NCBI GenBank assembly: GCA_051418075.1
Contig: JBPRGG010000037.1
Span: 1 to 64,000 of the forward strand
Direction: 5' to 3'
DNA length: 64,000 nucleotides
From: JBPRGG01 sp051418075
Lineage (GTDB): Bacteria; Bacteroidota; Bacteroidia; Cytophagales; Cyclobacteriaceae
Positions 44,814 to 53,536 of the stretch are shown here, in pieces. Both the position numbers and the translations under genes were made by a program. The first letter of the stretch is position 1, and every line of letters starts with the position of its first letter. The notes beneath the pieces are model-generated. The model saw nothing but the letters and a program-made list of their open reading frames with translations, had not been told where the DNA came from and did no database searches.

Positions 44814-45491
44814 ATGGCGAAATTCAGCAGGATACAAGTAACATTAAAGATGCAGGAAACCGGGATCATTCCGGTATTTTATCACAAAGACCTTGAAATC
44901 TGTAAACAAGTGGTAAAAGCCTGTTATGAGGGGGGAATAAGGGTGTTTGAATTTACCAACAGGGGCGATTTTGCTCATGAAATATTCAGCCAACTAAATA
45001 AATATGTATTAAAGGATATTCCTGATATGATCATGGGAGTGGGTTCAGTGTTAGATGCCCCTACTGCTGCATTGTATATTCAGTTGGGAGCTAATTTCGT
45101 AGTATCACCTGTCTTAAAGGAAGAAATGGCCCGGGTATGTAACCGTCGAAAGATTGCCTGGTCTCCAGGTTGTGGATCTCTTACAGAAATATCTCTGGCA
45201 GAAGAATTAGGGGCTGAAGTAGTTAAAATCTTCCCTGGAGCCCAGGTAGGCGGGCCCAAATTTGTAGCCGCCGTAAAAGGGCCTTGCCCCTGGACCAGCA
45301 TAATGCCTACCGGTGGTGTTTCACCTACAGAAGAAAACCTAAGGGAATGGTTCCAGGCTGGAGTTCATTGTGTAGGCATGGGCTCAAAGCTGATCACCAA
45401 GGATATTATACAAAACAATGCATATGAAAAACTTACTCAAACCGTTAAGGATGCAATAGATTTGGTAAAAAAAATAAGAGGAGAAATATGA
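44814..45491 (+). CDS. eda: KDPG (2-keto-3-deoxy-6-phosphogluconate) aldolase
   Basis: 225-residue class I aldolase of the KDPG/KHG type, splitting KDPG into pyruvate and glyceraldehyde 3-phosphate. The Schiff-base Lys is in VVKIFPGAQVGG, with GVGSVLDAPTA, VVSPVLKEE and MPTGGVSPTEEN as supporting motifs. It begins a little longer than E. coli Eda at the N-terminus. Its stop overlaps the start of the TRAP binding-protein gene by ATGA, indicating coupled translation. Confidence 0.92.
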   Translation: MAKFSRIQVTLKMQETGIIPVFYHKDLEICKQVVKACYEGGIRVFEFTNRGDFAHEIFSQLNKYVLKDIPDMIMGVGSVLDAPTAALYIQLGANFVVSPVLKEEMARVCNRRKIAWSPGCGSLTEISLAEELGAEVVKIFPGAQVGGPKFVAAVKGPCPWTSIMPTGGVSPTEENLREWFQAGVHCVGMGSKLITKDIIQNNAYEKLTQTVKDAIDLVKKIRGEI

Positions 45492-46477
45492 AAAACATAA
45501 ATTCAAACTGGATTGTATTGCTTGGTGTGGTGGTATTGTTACTAAACGTTTCCTGTGAGGGGGTGCAAAAAACAAAGGTACTAAAGCTGGCCCATGCACT
45601 GGATCGTACTCATTCGGTGCACAAAGGAATGGAATATATGGCTGAACTGGTAGATGAAAAATCCGGAGGCAGGTTACAAATTGAGATATACCCCAGCCAG
45701 CAATTAGGTACAGAACGTGAATGTCTGGAATTGCTGCAAATTGGCAGCCTGGATATGACCAAAGTATCGGCTGCAGTAATGGAAGGATATTCGGACAATT
45801 TTAAAATTTTCGGTATACCATACCTGTTTAGAGACAGAGCACATTCTTATCAGGTATTAGATGGAGAAATTGGGCAGGATTTATTGAAAGAGGGTCAAAA
45901 ATACTGGATGAGGGGATTATGCTACTATGCATCAGGCAGCCGGAGTTTTTATACCAAAGATAACCCTATCAAGCAACCTGACGATCTCAATGGAATGAAA
46001 ATCAGGGTGATGCAAAGCCCTACTTCTATAAATATGGTTCGTACCCTGGGAGGGGCTGCTACTCCTATTTCCTTTGGTGAACTATATACAGCTTTGCAAC
46101 AAGGAGTAGTAGATGGTGCTGAAAACAATCCTCCCAGTTTTTACCTTAGCCGTCATTACGAAGTGTGTAAGTATTATTCCTTGGATGAACACACGACAAT
46201 TCCGGACATCTTGCTGATCAGCACCACCCGGTGGAATTCTCTGACTGAAGAAGAACAGCAATGGGTGCAGGAAGCGGCTACAGAGTCGGTAGAATTACAG
46301 CGTAAACTTTGGGATGAGTCAGAGCAAGAAGCTTTAAACGCAGTGAAAGCAGCTGGTGTAGAAGTAATATATCCGGATAAAAGTGAATTTGCCAAAGCAA
46401 CCAGAGCAACTTATGAAGATTATAAAGGTGTGGGAGATGTATATGAGCTAATTCAAAAAATTCAAGCTATCCAATGA
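45488..46477 (+). CDS. dctP: TRAP transporter substrate-binding lipoprotein (DctP family)
   Basis: 329 residues. A signal peptide with lipobox NVSC (Cys23) anchors it, unusual for soluble Proteobacterial TRAP receptors but expected in this phylum. DctP fold marks: LKLAHALDRTHSVHKGM, SQQLGTERECLE, the Arg-bearing MKIRVMQSP (substrate carboxylate contact) and GVVDGAENNPPSFY. It hands uronate to the DctQM membrane pair. Operon context points to galacturonate or glucuronate. It overlaps eda by 4 bases; a terminator follows it. Confidence 0.9.
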   Translation: MKNINSNWIVLLGVVVLLLNVSCEGVQKTKVLKLAHALDRTHSVHKGMEYMAELVDEKSGGRLQIEIYPSQQLGTERECLELLQIGSLDMTKVSAAVMEGYSDNFKIFGIPYLFRDRAHSYQVLDGEIGQDLLKEGQKYWMRGLCYYASGSRSFYTKDNPIKQPDDLNGMKIRVMQSPTSINMVRTLGGAATPISFGELYTALQQGVVDGAENNPPSFYLSRHYEVCKYYSLDEHTTIPDILLISTTRWNSLTEEEQQWVQEAATESVELQRKLWDESEQEALNAVKAAGVEVIYPDKSEFAKATRATYEDYKGVGDVYELIQKIQAIQ

Positions 46478-46513
46478 TTGAAATTCATTTGTTTCCATAT
46501 AAATTAAATAAGG

Positions 46514-46549
46514 TCTGTACGGGATAAATTTCCTGTACAGATTTTTTTT
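46514..46549 (+). terminator. Internal intrinsic terminator between TRAP binding protein and DctQ
   Basis: TCTGTACGGGA (46514-46524), loop TAAATT, TCCTGTACAGA (46531-46541): an 11-bp stem with one G-T pair, then eight T (46542-46549). It should cut back transcription of dctQM relative to upstream genes, a way to make more receptor than permease. Confidence 0.8.
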
Positions 46550-46577
46550 GTTTTAAATTTTCAAAAAGTCAAAAGTT

Positions 46578-47078
46578 ATGCGTTTTAGAAGACTGATTGA
46601 CCTGGTGCTGAGCCGGTTTTTGATTATTATCCTGGCCATTATGACCATAAGCGTTTTATGGCAGGTAGCATCCCGATACATACTGCGTGACCCCAGTTCC
46701 TGGACTGATGAACTTGTGCGGTTTCTATTCATGTGGGTAGGCTTGCTGGGGGCAGCCTACATTACCGGCTTAAGAATGCACCTGGCCATTGACATCCTTC
46801 CCTCCAAATCCACTCCTCAAAACCAAAAAAGGTTAAATACCATCATATACAGTCTGGTAGCCTTATTTGCCCTGCTAACCATGGTGGTAGGTGGGTTCCG
46901 GCTGGTTTATATCACCCTTACCCTGAACCAGATCTCTCCCACCCTTGAAGTTCCACTGGGATATGTATACCTGGTAGTTCCCATCAGCGGCATATTTATA
47001 GTATATTATAGTATTATGAATATAATCAACTATGAAATGCCCCACCGGGAAGAAAAACTTACTGAAGCAGTAGATTAA
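46578..47078 (+). CDS. dctQ: TRAP transporter small permease (DctQ)
   Basis: 166 residues with four membrane helices (about 12-32, 46-64, 88-108, 128-148). The DctQ signature SWTDELVRFLFMWVGLLGAAY is at about 38-58. It forms the small membrane half of the TRAP carrier, with DctM. It lies 28 bases after the T-run of the internal terminator, with no promoter seen in that gap, so it depends on read-through. Gap to dctM is 23 bases. Confidence 0.9.
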   Translation: MRFRRLIDLVLSRFLIIILAIMTISVLWQVASRYILRDPSSWTDELVRFLFMWVGLLGAAYITGLRMHLAIDILPSKSTPQNQKRLNTIIYSLVALFALLTMVVGGFRLVYITLTLNQISPTLEVPLGYVYLVVPISGIFIVYYSIMNIINYEMPHREEKLTEAVD

Positions 47079-47101
47079 TTTAAACCCAACCAAGAATCAA
47101 A

Positions 47102-48397
47102 ATGGATTACTTAGAAATACTCATCTTAGTTTTAAGTTTTATTGTATTACTGGGAATCGGGGTTCCCATTGCTTTTAGTATTGGTATATCAGCCATGGTC
47201 ACCATGCTGGTATCCATACAGTCTATCCCGGCATTTACCACACTGGCTCAAAGGATGGTTACTGGTTTAGATAGTTTTGCCCTGCTGGCCATTCCCTTCT
47301 TCATATTGGCCGGGCAATTGATGAACCGGGGAGGTATTGCCAATCGTTTAATAGATTTTGCCAAAGTACTGGTGGGCATGTTTCCCGGAGGGTTGGCTTA
47401 TGTAAACATTATGGCCAGCATGTTATTTGGAGCCATTTCAGGTTCCGCTGTAGCTGCTGCTTCAGCCATTGGGGGCATTATGAATCCTCGTATGGTCAAG
47501 GAAGGTTATTCCCCTTCATTTAGCGCAGCAGTGAACATTACTTCGGCCACTACCGGATTAATCATCCCGCCCAGTAACATCCTGATCGTGTATTCTCTGG
47601 CCAGCGGTGGTGTTTCTATTGCAGCCTTATTCCTGGCCGGTTATGTACCCGGTATTCTGGTGGGGCTGGCACTGATTCTGGTTTCCGGATACTATGCCTT
47701 TCGCAAAAAATATCCAGTGGGTGACAGGGTGAGTCTAAAAGAAGCCTTATTTAAATTTCTGGATGCCATCCCCAGCCTTTTGTTGCTGATAGTTGTGATT
47801 GGAGGAATTGTAGCCGGTATATTTACTGCCACTGAAGCCTCTGCCGTGGCCGTATTGTATACTGTAATTCTGGCATTTATATATCGTGAAGTAAAGATTA
47901 AAGATATGCCGGATATCCTGCTCAAGACTGTAAATACTTCAGCCATAGTCATGTTGTTGATAGGAACTTCTATGGGCATGTCCTGGGTAATGTCTTTTGA
48001 AAATATACCCCAGGGGGTTACGGAAGCATTATTGGGGGTGAGTGACAACAAAATTGTAATCCTGCTGATCATTAATATGATCTTGTTGTTTGTGGGGGTA
48101 TTTATGGATATGACTCCGGCAGTACTTATTTTTACACCTATATTTTTACCGGTAGTAACGGCTCTGGGAATGGATCCCACCCATTTTGGAATCATCATGG
48201 TACTGAATTTATGTATAGGATTATGTACTCCCCCGGTAGGTTCCGTTTTATTTGTGGGATGCGGTGTGGCTAATATAAGTATCAGTAAAGTCATAAAGCC
48301 TTTACTACCCCTGTTTATAGCTATGATTTTTGTGCTGATCCTGGTGACATATATTCCCCAGTTAGCCCTGTGGTTACCTGAAGCTTTTGGTTATTAA
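47102..48397 (+). CDS. dctM: TRAP transporter large permease (DctM)
   Basis: 431 residues with about 11-12 membrane helices, an ion-coupled carrier of the DctM family. Typical blocks: MVTGLDSFALLAIPFFILAGQLMNRGG, LFGAISGSAVAAASAIG, TSATTGLIIPPSNILIVYS and the mirrored GLCTPPVGSVLFVGC. It drives uptake with sodium or proton coupling in the inner membrane together with DctQ and the binding lipoprotein. Last gene of the uronate unit. Confidence 0.93.
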   Translation: MDYLEILILVLSFIVLLGIGVPIAFSIGISAMVTMLVSIQSIPAFTTLAQRMVTGLDSFALLAIPFFILAGQLMNRGGIANRLIDFAKVLVGMFPGGLAYVNIMASMLFGAISGSAVAAASAIGGIMNPRMVKEGYSPSFSAAVNITSATTGLIIPPSNILIVYSLASGGVSIAALFLAGYVPGILVGLALILVSGYYAFRKKYPVGDRVSLKEALFKFLDAIPSLLLLIVVIGGIVAGIFTATEASAVAVLYTVILAFIYREVKIKDMPDILLKTVNTSAIVMLLIGTSMGMSWVMSFENIPQGVTEALLGVSDNKIVILLIINMILLFVGVFMDMTPAVLIFTPIFLPVVTALGMDPTHFGIIMVLNLCIGLCTPPVGSVLFVGCGVANISISKVIKPLLPLFIAMIFVLILVTYIPQLALWLPEAFGY

Positions 48398-48537
48398 AAT
48401 GGGAAATTTTTCTGTTATGATTTTTAAAAAATAGAGGAATTATAAAACGCAATGAATTATATTTATATTTTTATAATGTCTGTGTGGCCATTGGGGAACC
48501 AGATAAAATTTTATTTTTCACTTAAAAAATACATACT

Positions 48538-48876
48538 ATGTCAAAAATAGGAACAATTGATTTTGCTGGAGAATCAGGCAAAATGTATACATTCAATATT
48601 TATTCCATTGAAAACAATCATTTTAAGCCCAAAGGCGGTGTTTTTGTGGTCACTAAAAGAACAGAAAAAGATGATGGTCGTGGTGTGCACAAAAAGCTTT
48701 TTATCGGATCAGCAGAAGATTTTTCCATTGCTTTTAATAATCATGAAAAGAGAGATTGTTTTTTTGAACAAGGAGCAAATTGTGTATGCACCTATTGGGA
48801 AGATAGTACAGAAATGCGCAGTAATATCGTGGAAGACCTGGTGGATAACTACCATCCTCCCTGCAATGATCAATAG
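48538..48876 (+). CDS. Small GIY-YIG-like protein with altered catalytic site
   Basis: 112 residues. The pattern fits a GIY-YIG nuclease fold: GGVFVV (for GIY, about 33-38), KLFIGSAEDFSIAFNNH (for the YIG-x-T-x-x-L-x-x-R-x-x-x-H stretch, about 53-69), and VEDLVDNYHPPCN (Glu helix, near the end). The catalytic Arg position is Ala in IAFNNH, so nuclease action is doubtful. Two Cys pairs (RDCF, NCVC, PPCN) could hold a metal. Function unknown. It has its own terminator and sits between dctM and proC. Confidence 0.65.
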   Translation: MSKIGTIDFAGESGKMYTFNIYSIENNHFKPKGGVFVVTKRTEKDDGRGVHKKLFIGSAEDFSIAFNNHEKRDCFFEQGANCVCTYWEDSTEMRSNIVEDLVDNYHPPCNDQ

Positions 48877-48887
48877 TATTTTGTTTC

Positions 48888-48929
48888 TCAGAAGGCAGGC
48901 CATCAACCTGTCTTCTGAACGCATTTTTT
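48888..48929 (+). terminator. Intrinsic terminator after the GIY-YIG-like gene
   Basis: TCAGAAGGCAGG (48888-48899), seven-base loop, CCTGTCTTCTGA (48907-48918): a 12-bp stem with one G-T pair, then a T-run (48924-48929), 11 bases after the stop. Confidence 0.75.
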
Positions 48930-48988
48930 CAGCTGAATATCATTCTCTCCCCTATTTTTACTCCTTATAATTTGAATAATACAGATAT

Positions 48989-49018
48989 TTTGAAATATCT
49001 TTACCAGCCATATATTTG
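48989..49018 (+). promoter_or_regulatory. Consensus Bacteroidota promoter of proC
   Basis: TTTG (48989-48992), 18-base spacer, TATATTTG (49011-49018), 35 bases before the proC start. Same spacing as the uronate operon promoter. Confidence 0.7.
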
Positions 49019-49053
49019 GTTTCTCTATTATCCATTATAACTAATTAAATTCC

Positions 49054-49860
49054 ATGAATGATCAAAAAATCGCTATTTTAGGAGGAGGAAACCTGGGGGT
49101 TTCGCTGGCAGAAGGATTTATTAAAAACGATTTTATTGCGCCATCCCATGTTTTTATTACCAGAAGAAGGTTGCATTTGCTGGAACCTCTTAAACAAAAA
49201 GGCGTTCAGGTACTATCCAATAATTTGGATGCAGTGGAACAGGCTGACATCATCATTCTGGCTATTAAACCACACCAAATTAAAAACCTGTTGCATGAGA
49301 TCAAGGGCAAACTGCAGCCAGGAAAACATATCCTGATCTCGGTGGTGACGGGAATTAATTTCAACGACATTCAGGAAATCGTAGATAAAGAGATTACTTT
49401 GTTTCTGGCTATGCCCAATACCGCTATTTCTATACAGGAATCCATGACCTGCCTGGCCACCCGTAATGCTTCCCAGGAACAGCAGGATATGATCGTCAGC
49501 CTTTTTAACCGGCTCGGAAAAGCCATTGTGATCCCGGAAGAATTGATGGAAGCGGCTACTGTACTGGGAGCTTGTGGTATTGCTTATGCACTGCGTTATA
49601 TCCGTGCTTCCTCACAAGGTGGCATCGAAATTGGATTTAGCTCCCAGGTGGCCCAGCTCATCGCTGCCCAAACCGTAAAAGGAGCTGCTGCATTATTGAT
49701 TGAAGGAGGGCAACATCCTGAGCATGAGATCGATAAGGTAACAACACCTCAAGGTTGTACCATAGCCGGGTTAAATGAAATGGAACACCAGGGTTTTAGC
49801 TCTTCACTGATCAAAGGCATACTTACCTCATATGGTAAAATCGCTAAAATTGAAAAATAA
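49054..49860 (+). CDS. proC: Pyrroline-5-carboxylate reductase
   Basis: 268 residues, normal for ProC: last step of proline synthesis, NAD(P)H-dependent reduction of pyrroline-5-carboxylate. N-terminal nucleotide-binding GGGNLGVSLAEGFI, then IILAIKPHQ, SVVTGI, AMPNTAISI, and the C-terminal dimer domain with GACGIAYALRYIRA and TTPQGCTIAGL (conserved family forms TSPGGTTIAGL). Its own consensus promoter precedes it. It ends about 95 bases before the convergent Dabb gene. Confidence 0.93.
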   Translation: MNDQKIAILGGGNLGVSLAEGFIKNDFIAPSHVFITRRRLHLLEPLKQKGVQVLSNNLDAVEQADIIILAIKPHQIKNLLHEIKGKLQPGKHILISVVTGINFNDIQEIVDKEITLFLAMPNTAISIQESMTCLATRNASQEQQDMIVSLFNRLGKAIVIPEELMEAATVLGACGIAYALRYIRASSQGGIEIGFSSQVAQLIAAQTVKGAAALLIEGGQHPEHEIDKVTTPQGCTIAGLNEMEHQGFSSSLIKGILTSYGKIAKIEK

Positions 49861-49901
49861 AATTTGCAGTCCCTAATCAAAAGGAACCGGAAACAGGATT
49901 T

Positions 49902-49931
49902 GGAGGACGCGTTCATCTAAATCCGTCCTCC
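49902..49931. terminator. Hairpin between convergent proC and Dabb genes
   Basis: GGAGGACG (49902-49909) and CGTCCTCC (49924-49931) form an 8-bp GC-rich stem. There is no long T-run, so termination is uncertain. Confidence 0.4.
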
Positions 49932-49955
49932 TGTTGCAGTAGTCAGCTGGGCTTT

Positions 49956-50258
49956 TTATACTTCATAATCCACTACCACCCTTTCCAGGCGAACCTGGTT
50001 GATAAAATCAGCTACCTTTACATGTTCCGGATGTTTTTGATAAGTTTCCAGGTCCTGTTTTTGGGCAAATACGGAATAAAGCGCAACATCATAGGCAGCA
50101 TCCGATCCGGAAAAATCCACTCCAACTTCCAGTTCTCTTATTTCCGGGATTTTGTCAGTCAGTTCTTCCAATAATGACTTCAATTTGAGCAGGTTTTCAG
50201 CTTTGGTTTTACCAGCAGCTTCTTCTTTCAGTCGCCACATCACAATGTGTTTGATCAT
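49956..50258 (-). CDS. Dabb-domain (stress-responsive A/B barrel) protein
   Basis: 100 residues of the Dabb dimeric alpha-beta barrel family: MIKHIVMWRLKE at the start, VGVDFSGSDAAYDVALYSVF in the middle, YQKHPEHVKVADFI near the end. Family members include small-molecule cyclases and many unknowns; function cannot be assigned. A TACCTTTG box lies at 50295-50302 upstream on the minus strand. Soluble, no signal peptide. Confidence 0.88.
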   Translation of the reverse strand: MIKHIVMWRLKEEAAGKTKAENLLKLKSLLEELTDKIPEIRELEVGVDFSGSDAAYDVALYSVFAQKQDLETYQKHPEHVKVADFINQVRLERVVVDYEV

Positions 50259-50294
50259 AGCTTAAAAAGTTTAAAGTTTGTAATCCAATTTATT

Positions 50295-50302
50295 CAAAGG
50301 TA
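50295..50302 (-). promoter_or_regulatory. Putative -7 box for the Dabb gene
   Basis: Minus-strand TACCTTTG fits TAnnTTTG, 37 bases before the start. The -33 element is not clear. Confidence 0.35.
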
Positions 50303-50387
50303 GGGATTTAATTTAAAACAAGTTAAATCGACATTGTTAAAATTATTATTTCAAAATCTTTATATTTACCCCACCAAAAAAGAACAT

Positions 50388-51041
50388 ATGAGCCCAATAA
50401 TAGCACCCTCCATATTAGCTGCGGATTTTGGAAATCTTCAGCGAGATATAGAAATGCTCAATGAAAGTGAAGCGGACTGGATCCATATTGATGTAATGGA
50501 TGGCGTTTTTGTGCCTAATATCTCATTTGGCATGCCAGTGATACAGGCTGTAAATGAACATGCCAGAAAGCCACTGGATGTTCATCTGATGATCACTCAT
50601 CCGGAAAAGTATATTCAGACTTTTCGCGACCTGGGGGCCAGCTTCATTACGGTTCATTATGAAGCCTGTCCGCATTTGCACCGGGTGATCCAGGAAATTA
50701 AGGACCATGGCTGTAAGGCCGGAGTAGCTTTAAACCCGCACACCAATGTACAGCTTCTGGAAGATGTTGTGGCTGACCTGGACCTGGTTCTGGTAATGTC
50801 GGTAAATCCCGGGTTTGGAGGACAGAGTTTTATACAAAACACCTATAATAAACTGAGGGTAATGCGTGAATTAATCACTGATGCCGGATCAGATGCTTAT
50901 ATTGAAGTAGATGGAGGTATTACTGTTCAGAATGCCCCACAAATCCTGGAAGCTGGTGCCAATGTATTGGTCGCTGGCAGTTTTGTTTTCAAATCAAATG
51001 ACCCGGTCAATACCATAAGAGATCTCAAATACGTTATTTAA
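50388..51041 (+). CDS. rpe: Ribulose-phosphate 3-epimerase
   Basis: 217 residues from ATG 50388 (MSPIIAPSILAADF), the conserved start; an upstream in-frame ATG at 50334 would add an unsupported tail. Rpe interconverts ribulose 5-phosphate and xylulose 5-phosphate. Metal and catalytic marks: IAPSILAADF, DWIHIDVMDGVFVPN, DVHLMI, VMSVNPGFGGQSF and YIEVDGGI. Followed after 23 bases by a TonB-dependent receptor gene, probably in one transcript. Confidence 0.95.
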   Translation: MSPIIAPSILAADFGNLQRDIEMLNESEADWIHIDVMDGVFVPNISFGMPVIQAVNEHARKPLDVHLMITHPEKYIQTFRDLGASFITVHYEACPHLHRVIQEIKDHGCKAGVALNPHTNVQLLEDVVADLDLVLVMSVNPGFGGQSFIQNTYNKLRVMRELITDAGSDAYIEVDGGITVQNAPQILEAGANVLVAGSFVFKSNDPVNTIRDLKYVI

Positions 51042-51064
51042 CAGTTTCCGGTTGGTTTTCTAAT

Positions 51065-53464
51065 ATGAGATCTATTAAACTACTTAGCTTCTTTTTATTC
51101 CAATCTCTTGCTGTACTTTCTTTGGCCCAAACTGCTGAAATTAAGGGTAAAATTACTGATCAAATGCAACAGGCGGTAGAAGGTGTCAATATACAGGTGA
51201 ACAAATTAAGAATGGGTACCAGTAGTGAAGCAGATGGTTCCTTTCAGCTGACTGTTCCGGCCAACCTGGAGCTTGTTATTAGATTTCAACATGTTAACTA
51301 CAAGACCAAAGAGATAAAATTGAATCTGGATCCGGACCAGGAAAAAGAAATTAATTTAATTCTGGAGGAAGACATTAAAACCCTGCAGCAGGTGGAGATC
51401 CAGGGACGGAAAACCGACGAGATCCGGCCCCAAACCAGCATCACCCGTATTGATCCTAAAACAGTTCAAGTCCTCCCTACTCCATTTGCTGAATTTAACA
51501 AGATTCTGGTCACTTTACCGGGCGTGGTGAGCAATAATGAGCTTTCTTCTACCTATTCGGTCAGAGGAGGCAATTTTGATGAAAACCTGGTATACGTCAA
51601 TGATATTCCCATCTACCGGCCATTCCTGATCCGGGCCGGGCAACAGGAAGGCCTCAGTTTTGTCAACCCTGACCTGGTTGAGCAAATTGCATTTTCTTCC
51701 GGAGGATGGCAACCTAAATATGGTGATAAATTAGCATCCAATCTGAATATTACCTATCGCAAACCTGAAAAATTTGACGGGGCTCTTACCTTTGGGTTAT
51801 TGGGGGGCAATGGCTTCTTGCAGGGGGTAACTGCCCGGGAAAGACTCAGCTATTTGGTGGGGGTAAGACATAAGCGATCCACCTATTTACTGAATACCCT
51901 GGAGACACAGGGCGAGTACCTGCCTAATTATACAGACTTGCAAACCTATCTCAACCTGGATCTGAGTGGAAATAAGGCAGGGTCTAATCCAGCTGATCTG
52001 GACTTGTTATTTTCTTATTCCCGAAATCGTTTCCTGGTAGAGCCGGAAAACCGGGAAACTACCTTTGGTAATATTTTCGATGGGGTGATCAGACTCTTTG
52101 TAGCTTTCGATGGAAGGGAACTGATGGAATATGATACATACCAGGGGGGAGCCAGGTTGACTAAAATTTTTAGCCCCCAACTAAAGAATTCCCTGATAAT
52201 CTCCGGTATGCAATCCAGAGAACGGGAATATTTTGATATCGAAGGTGGCTACCGGCTGTGTGATGTGAACAAGGATTTTGGTTCAGAAGATTTCGACCGG
52301 TGTATTGGGCTCAGGGGAATTGGTACCAATTATCGTTATGCCCGAAACCGGCTGATAGCTAATATAGCCACAGCCGAAAACCGGATTGAATTTTTACCTG
52401 AAGAAAAACATAAATTTGAATTTGGTCTGGGTTATATTTTACAGGATATAAAAGATGACCTGGATGAATACAGCTTCCTTGATTCTGCTGATTTTGTGCA
52501 AATTGATGAAAATATTGATGTTCAGAATCGCCTGACCCACCATCAGATTACCAGCTACGCCCAGCATTCCTGGCAAATTGATCCCTATCAATTGCTGACC
52601 TACGGAGTAAGACTGAATTTTTACAGCCTAAATCAGCAATTATTGATCAGTCCACGCATGCAGTACAGCTACCAACCAGCCTGGAATCGGGATGTTTTGT
52701 TCAAAGCATCCCTGGGTGTTTACCAACAGCCTCCTCTTTATAGGGAATTGCGAGATTTTTCCGGTAATTTAAACCTGGAACTAAGAGCACAATCATCAGT
52801 TCATGCCATTCTGGGCCTGGATTATAACCTTCAGATCTGGAACCGGCCGTTTAAATTACTGGCTGAGACTTATTATAAGTACTTATATAACATTGTACCC
52901 TATGATGTAGACAATGTACGAATCAGGTATTTTGCTCAAAACAATGCCAAAGCCTTTGCCACAGGGCTGGACCTGCGGCTCAGCGGAGAATTTATTCCCG
53001 GTACAGAATCTTGGTTCAGCCTGGGCCTGCTCTCCACCCGGGAAGATGTGGAGAATGACGGACGTGCCTATATCCGCCGCCCTTCTGATCAACGACTCAC
53101 CCTGGGTATCTTTTTTGAAGATCACCTGCCCAATGACCCCACCACCCGCATGAACCTCAATCTGGTTGTCGGAAGTGGTTTACCCTTTGGGCCTCCTCAG
53201 AATGTCCGTTTACGGAATATTTTTGTATCAGAGATGTACCGTAGAGTGGACATTGGTTTTAGGAAATTGATCAGTCTGAAAAAAATATTTCCGGGAAACA
53301 GGAATCACTTAAATTCGTTATGGATTGGTTTAGAGATACTTAACCTTTTGGGCGCTGATAATACAATTTCCTACACCTGGATAAAAGACCTCAGTAATAC
53401 CCAGTACGGCATCCCTAATTCATTATCGGCAAGATTTTTGAATGTAAAATTAACAGTAAAATAG
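51065..53464 (+). CDS. TonB-dependent outer-membrane receptor
   Basis: 799 residues. Signal peptide (1-21), CarboxypepD-reg-like domain (about 24-110, EIKGKITDQMQQAVEGVN), plug domain (about 120-230, LPGVVSNNELSSTYSVRGGNFDENLVYVNDIP), then the barrel to the C-terminus. It takes up large substrates through the outer membrane with TonB energy. No SusD-like partner follows, so substrate is not a typical PUL glycan; metal chelates or others are possible. Cotranscription with rpe looks accidental in function. Confidence 0.9.
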   Translation: MRSIKLLSFFLFQSLAVLSLAQTAEIKGKITDQMQQAVEGVNIQVNKLRMGTSSEADGSFQLTVPANLELVIRFQHVNYKTKEIKLNLDPDQEKEINLILEEDIKTLQQVEIQGRKTDEIRPQTSITRIDPKTVQVLPTPFAEFNKILVTLPGVVSNNELSSTYSVRGGNFDENLVYVNDIPIYRPFLIRAGQQEGLSFVNPDLVEQIAFSSGGWQPKYGDKLASNLNITYRKPEKFDGALTFGLLGGNGFLQGVTARERLSYLVGVRHKRSTYLLNTLETQGEYLPNYTDLQTYLNLDLSGNKAGSNPADLDLLFSYSRNRFLVEPENRETTFGNIFDGVIRLFVAFDGRELMEYDTYQGGARLTKIFSPQLKNSLIISGMQSREREYFDIEGGYRLCDVNKDFGSEDFDRCIGLRGIGTNYRYARNRLIANIATAENRIEFLPEEKHKFEFGLGYILQDIKDDLDEYSFLDSADFVQIDENIDVQNRLTHHQITSYAQHSWQIDPYQLLTYGVRLNFYSLNQQLLISPRMQYSYQPAWNRDVLFKASLGVYQQPPLYRELRDFSGNLNLELRAQSSVHAILGLDYNLQIWNRPFKLLAETYYKYLYNIVPYDVDNVRIRYFAQNNAKAFATGLDLRLSGEFIPGTESWFSLGLLSTREDVENDGRAYIRRPSDQRLTLGIFFEDHLPNDPTTRMNLNLVVGSGLPFGPPQNVRLRNIFVSEMYRRVDIGFRKLISLKKIFPGNRNHLNSLWIGLEILNLLGADNTISYTWIKDLSNTQYGIPNSLSARFLNVKLTVK

Positions 53465-53536
53465 ACCGGTTTTTTATTCCAATTAATGGCAATTTTGCCT
53501 TGTCAAAGTTAATTAAAGTTCAAAAATATTATTAAT

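Noticed and set aside
47692..48294. 200-residue open frame on the minus strand inside dctM
   Set aside because: It lies wholly opposite a well-supported transporter gene and its translation has no recognisable family; a shadow frame.
48557..48970. 137-residue plus frame overlapping the GIY-YIG-like gene
   Set aside because: It is longer than the chosen frame but has low-complexity content, crosses the intrinsic terminator, and shows no family pattern.
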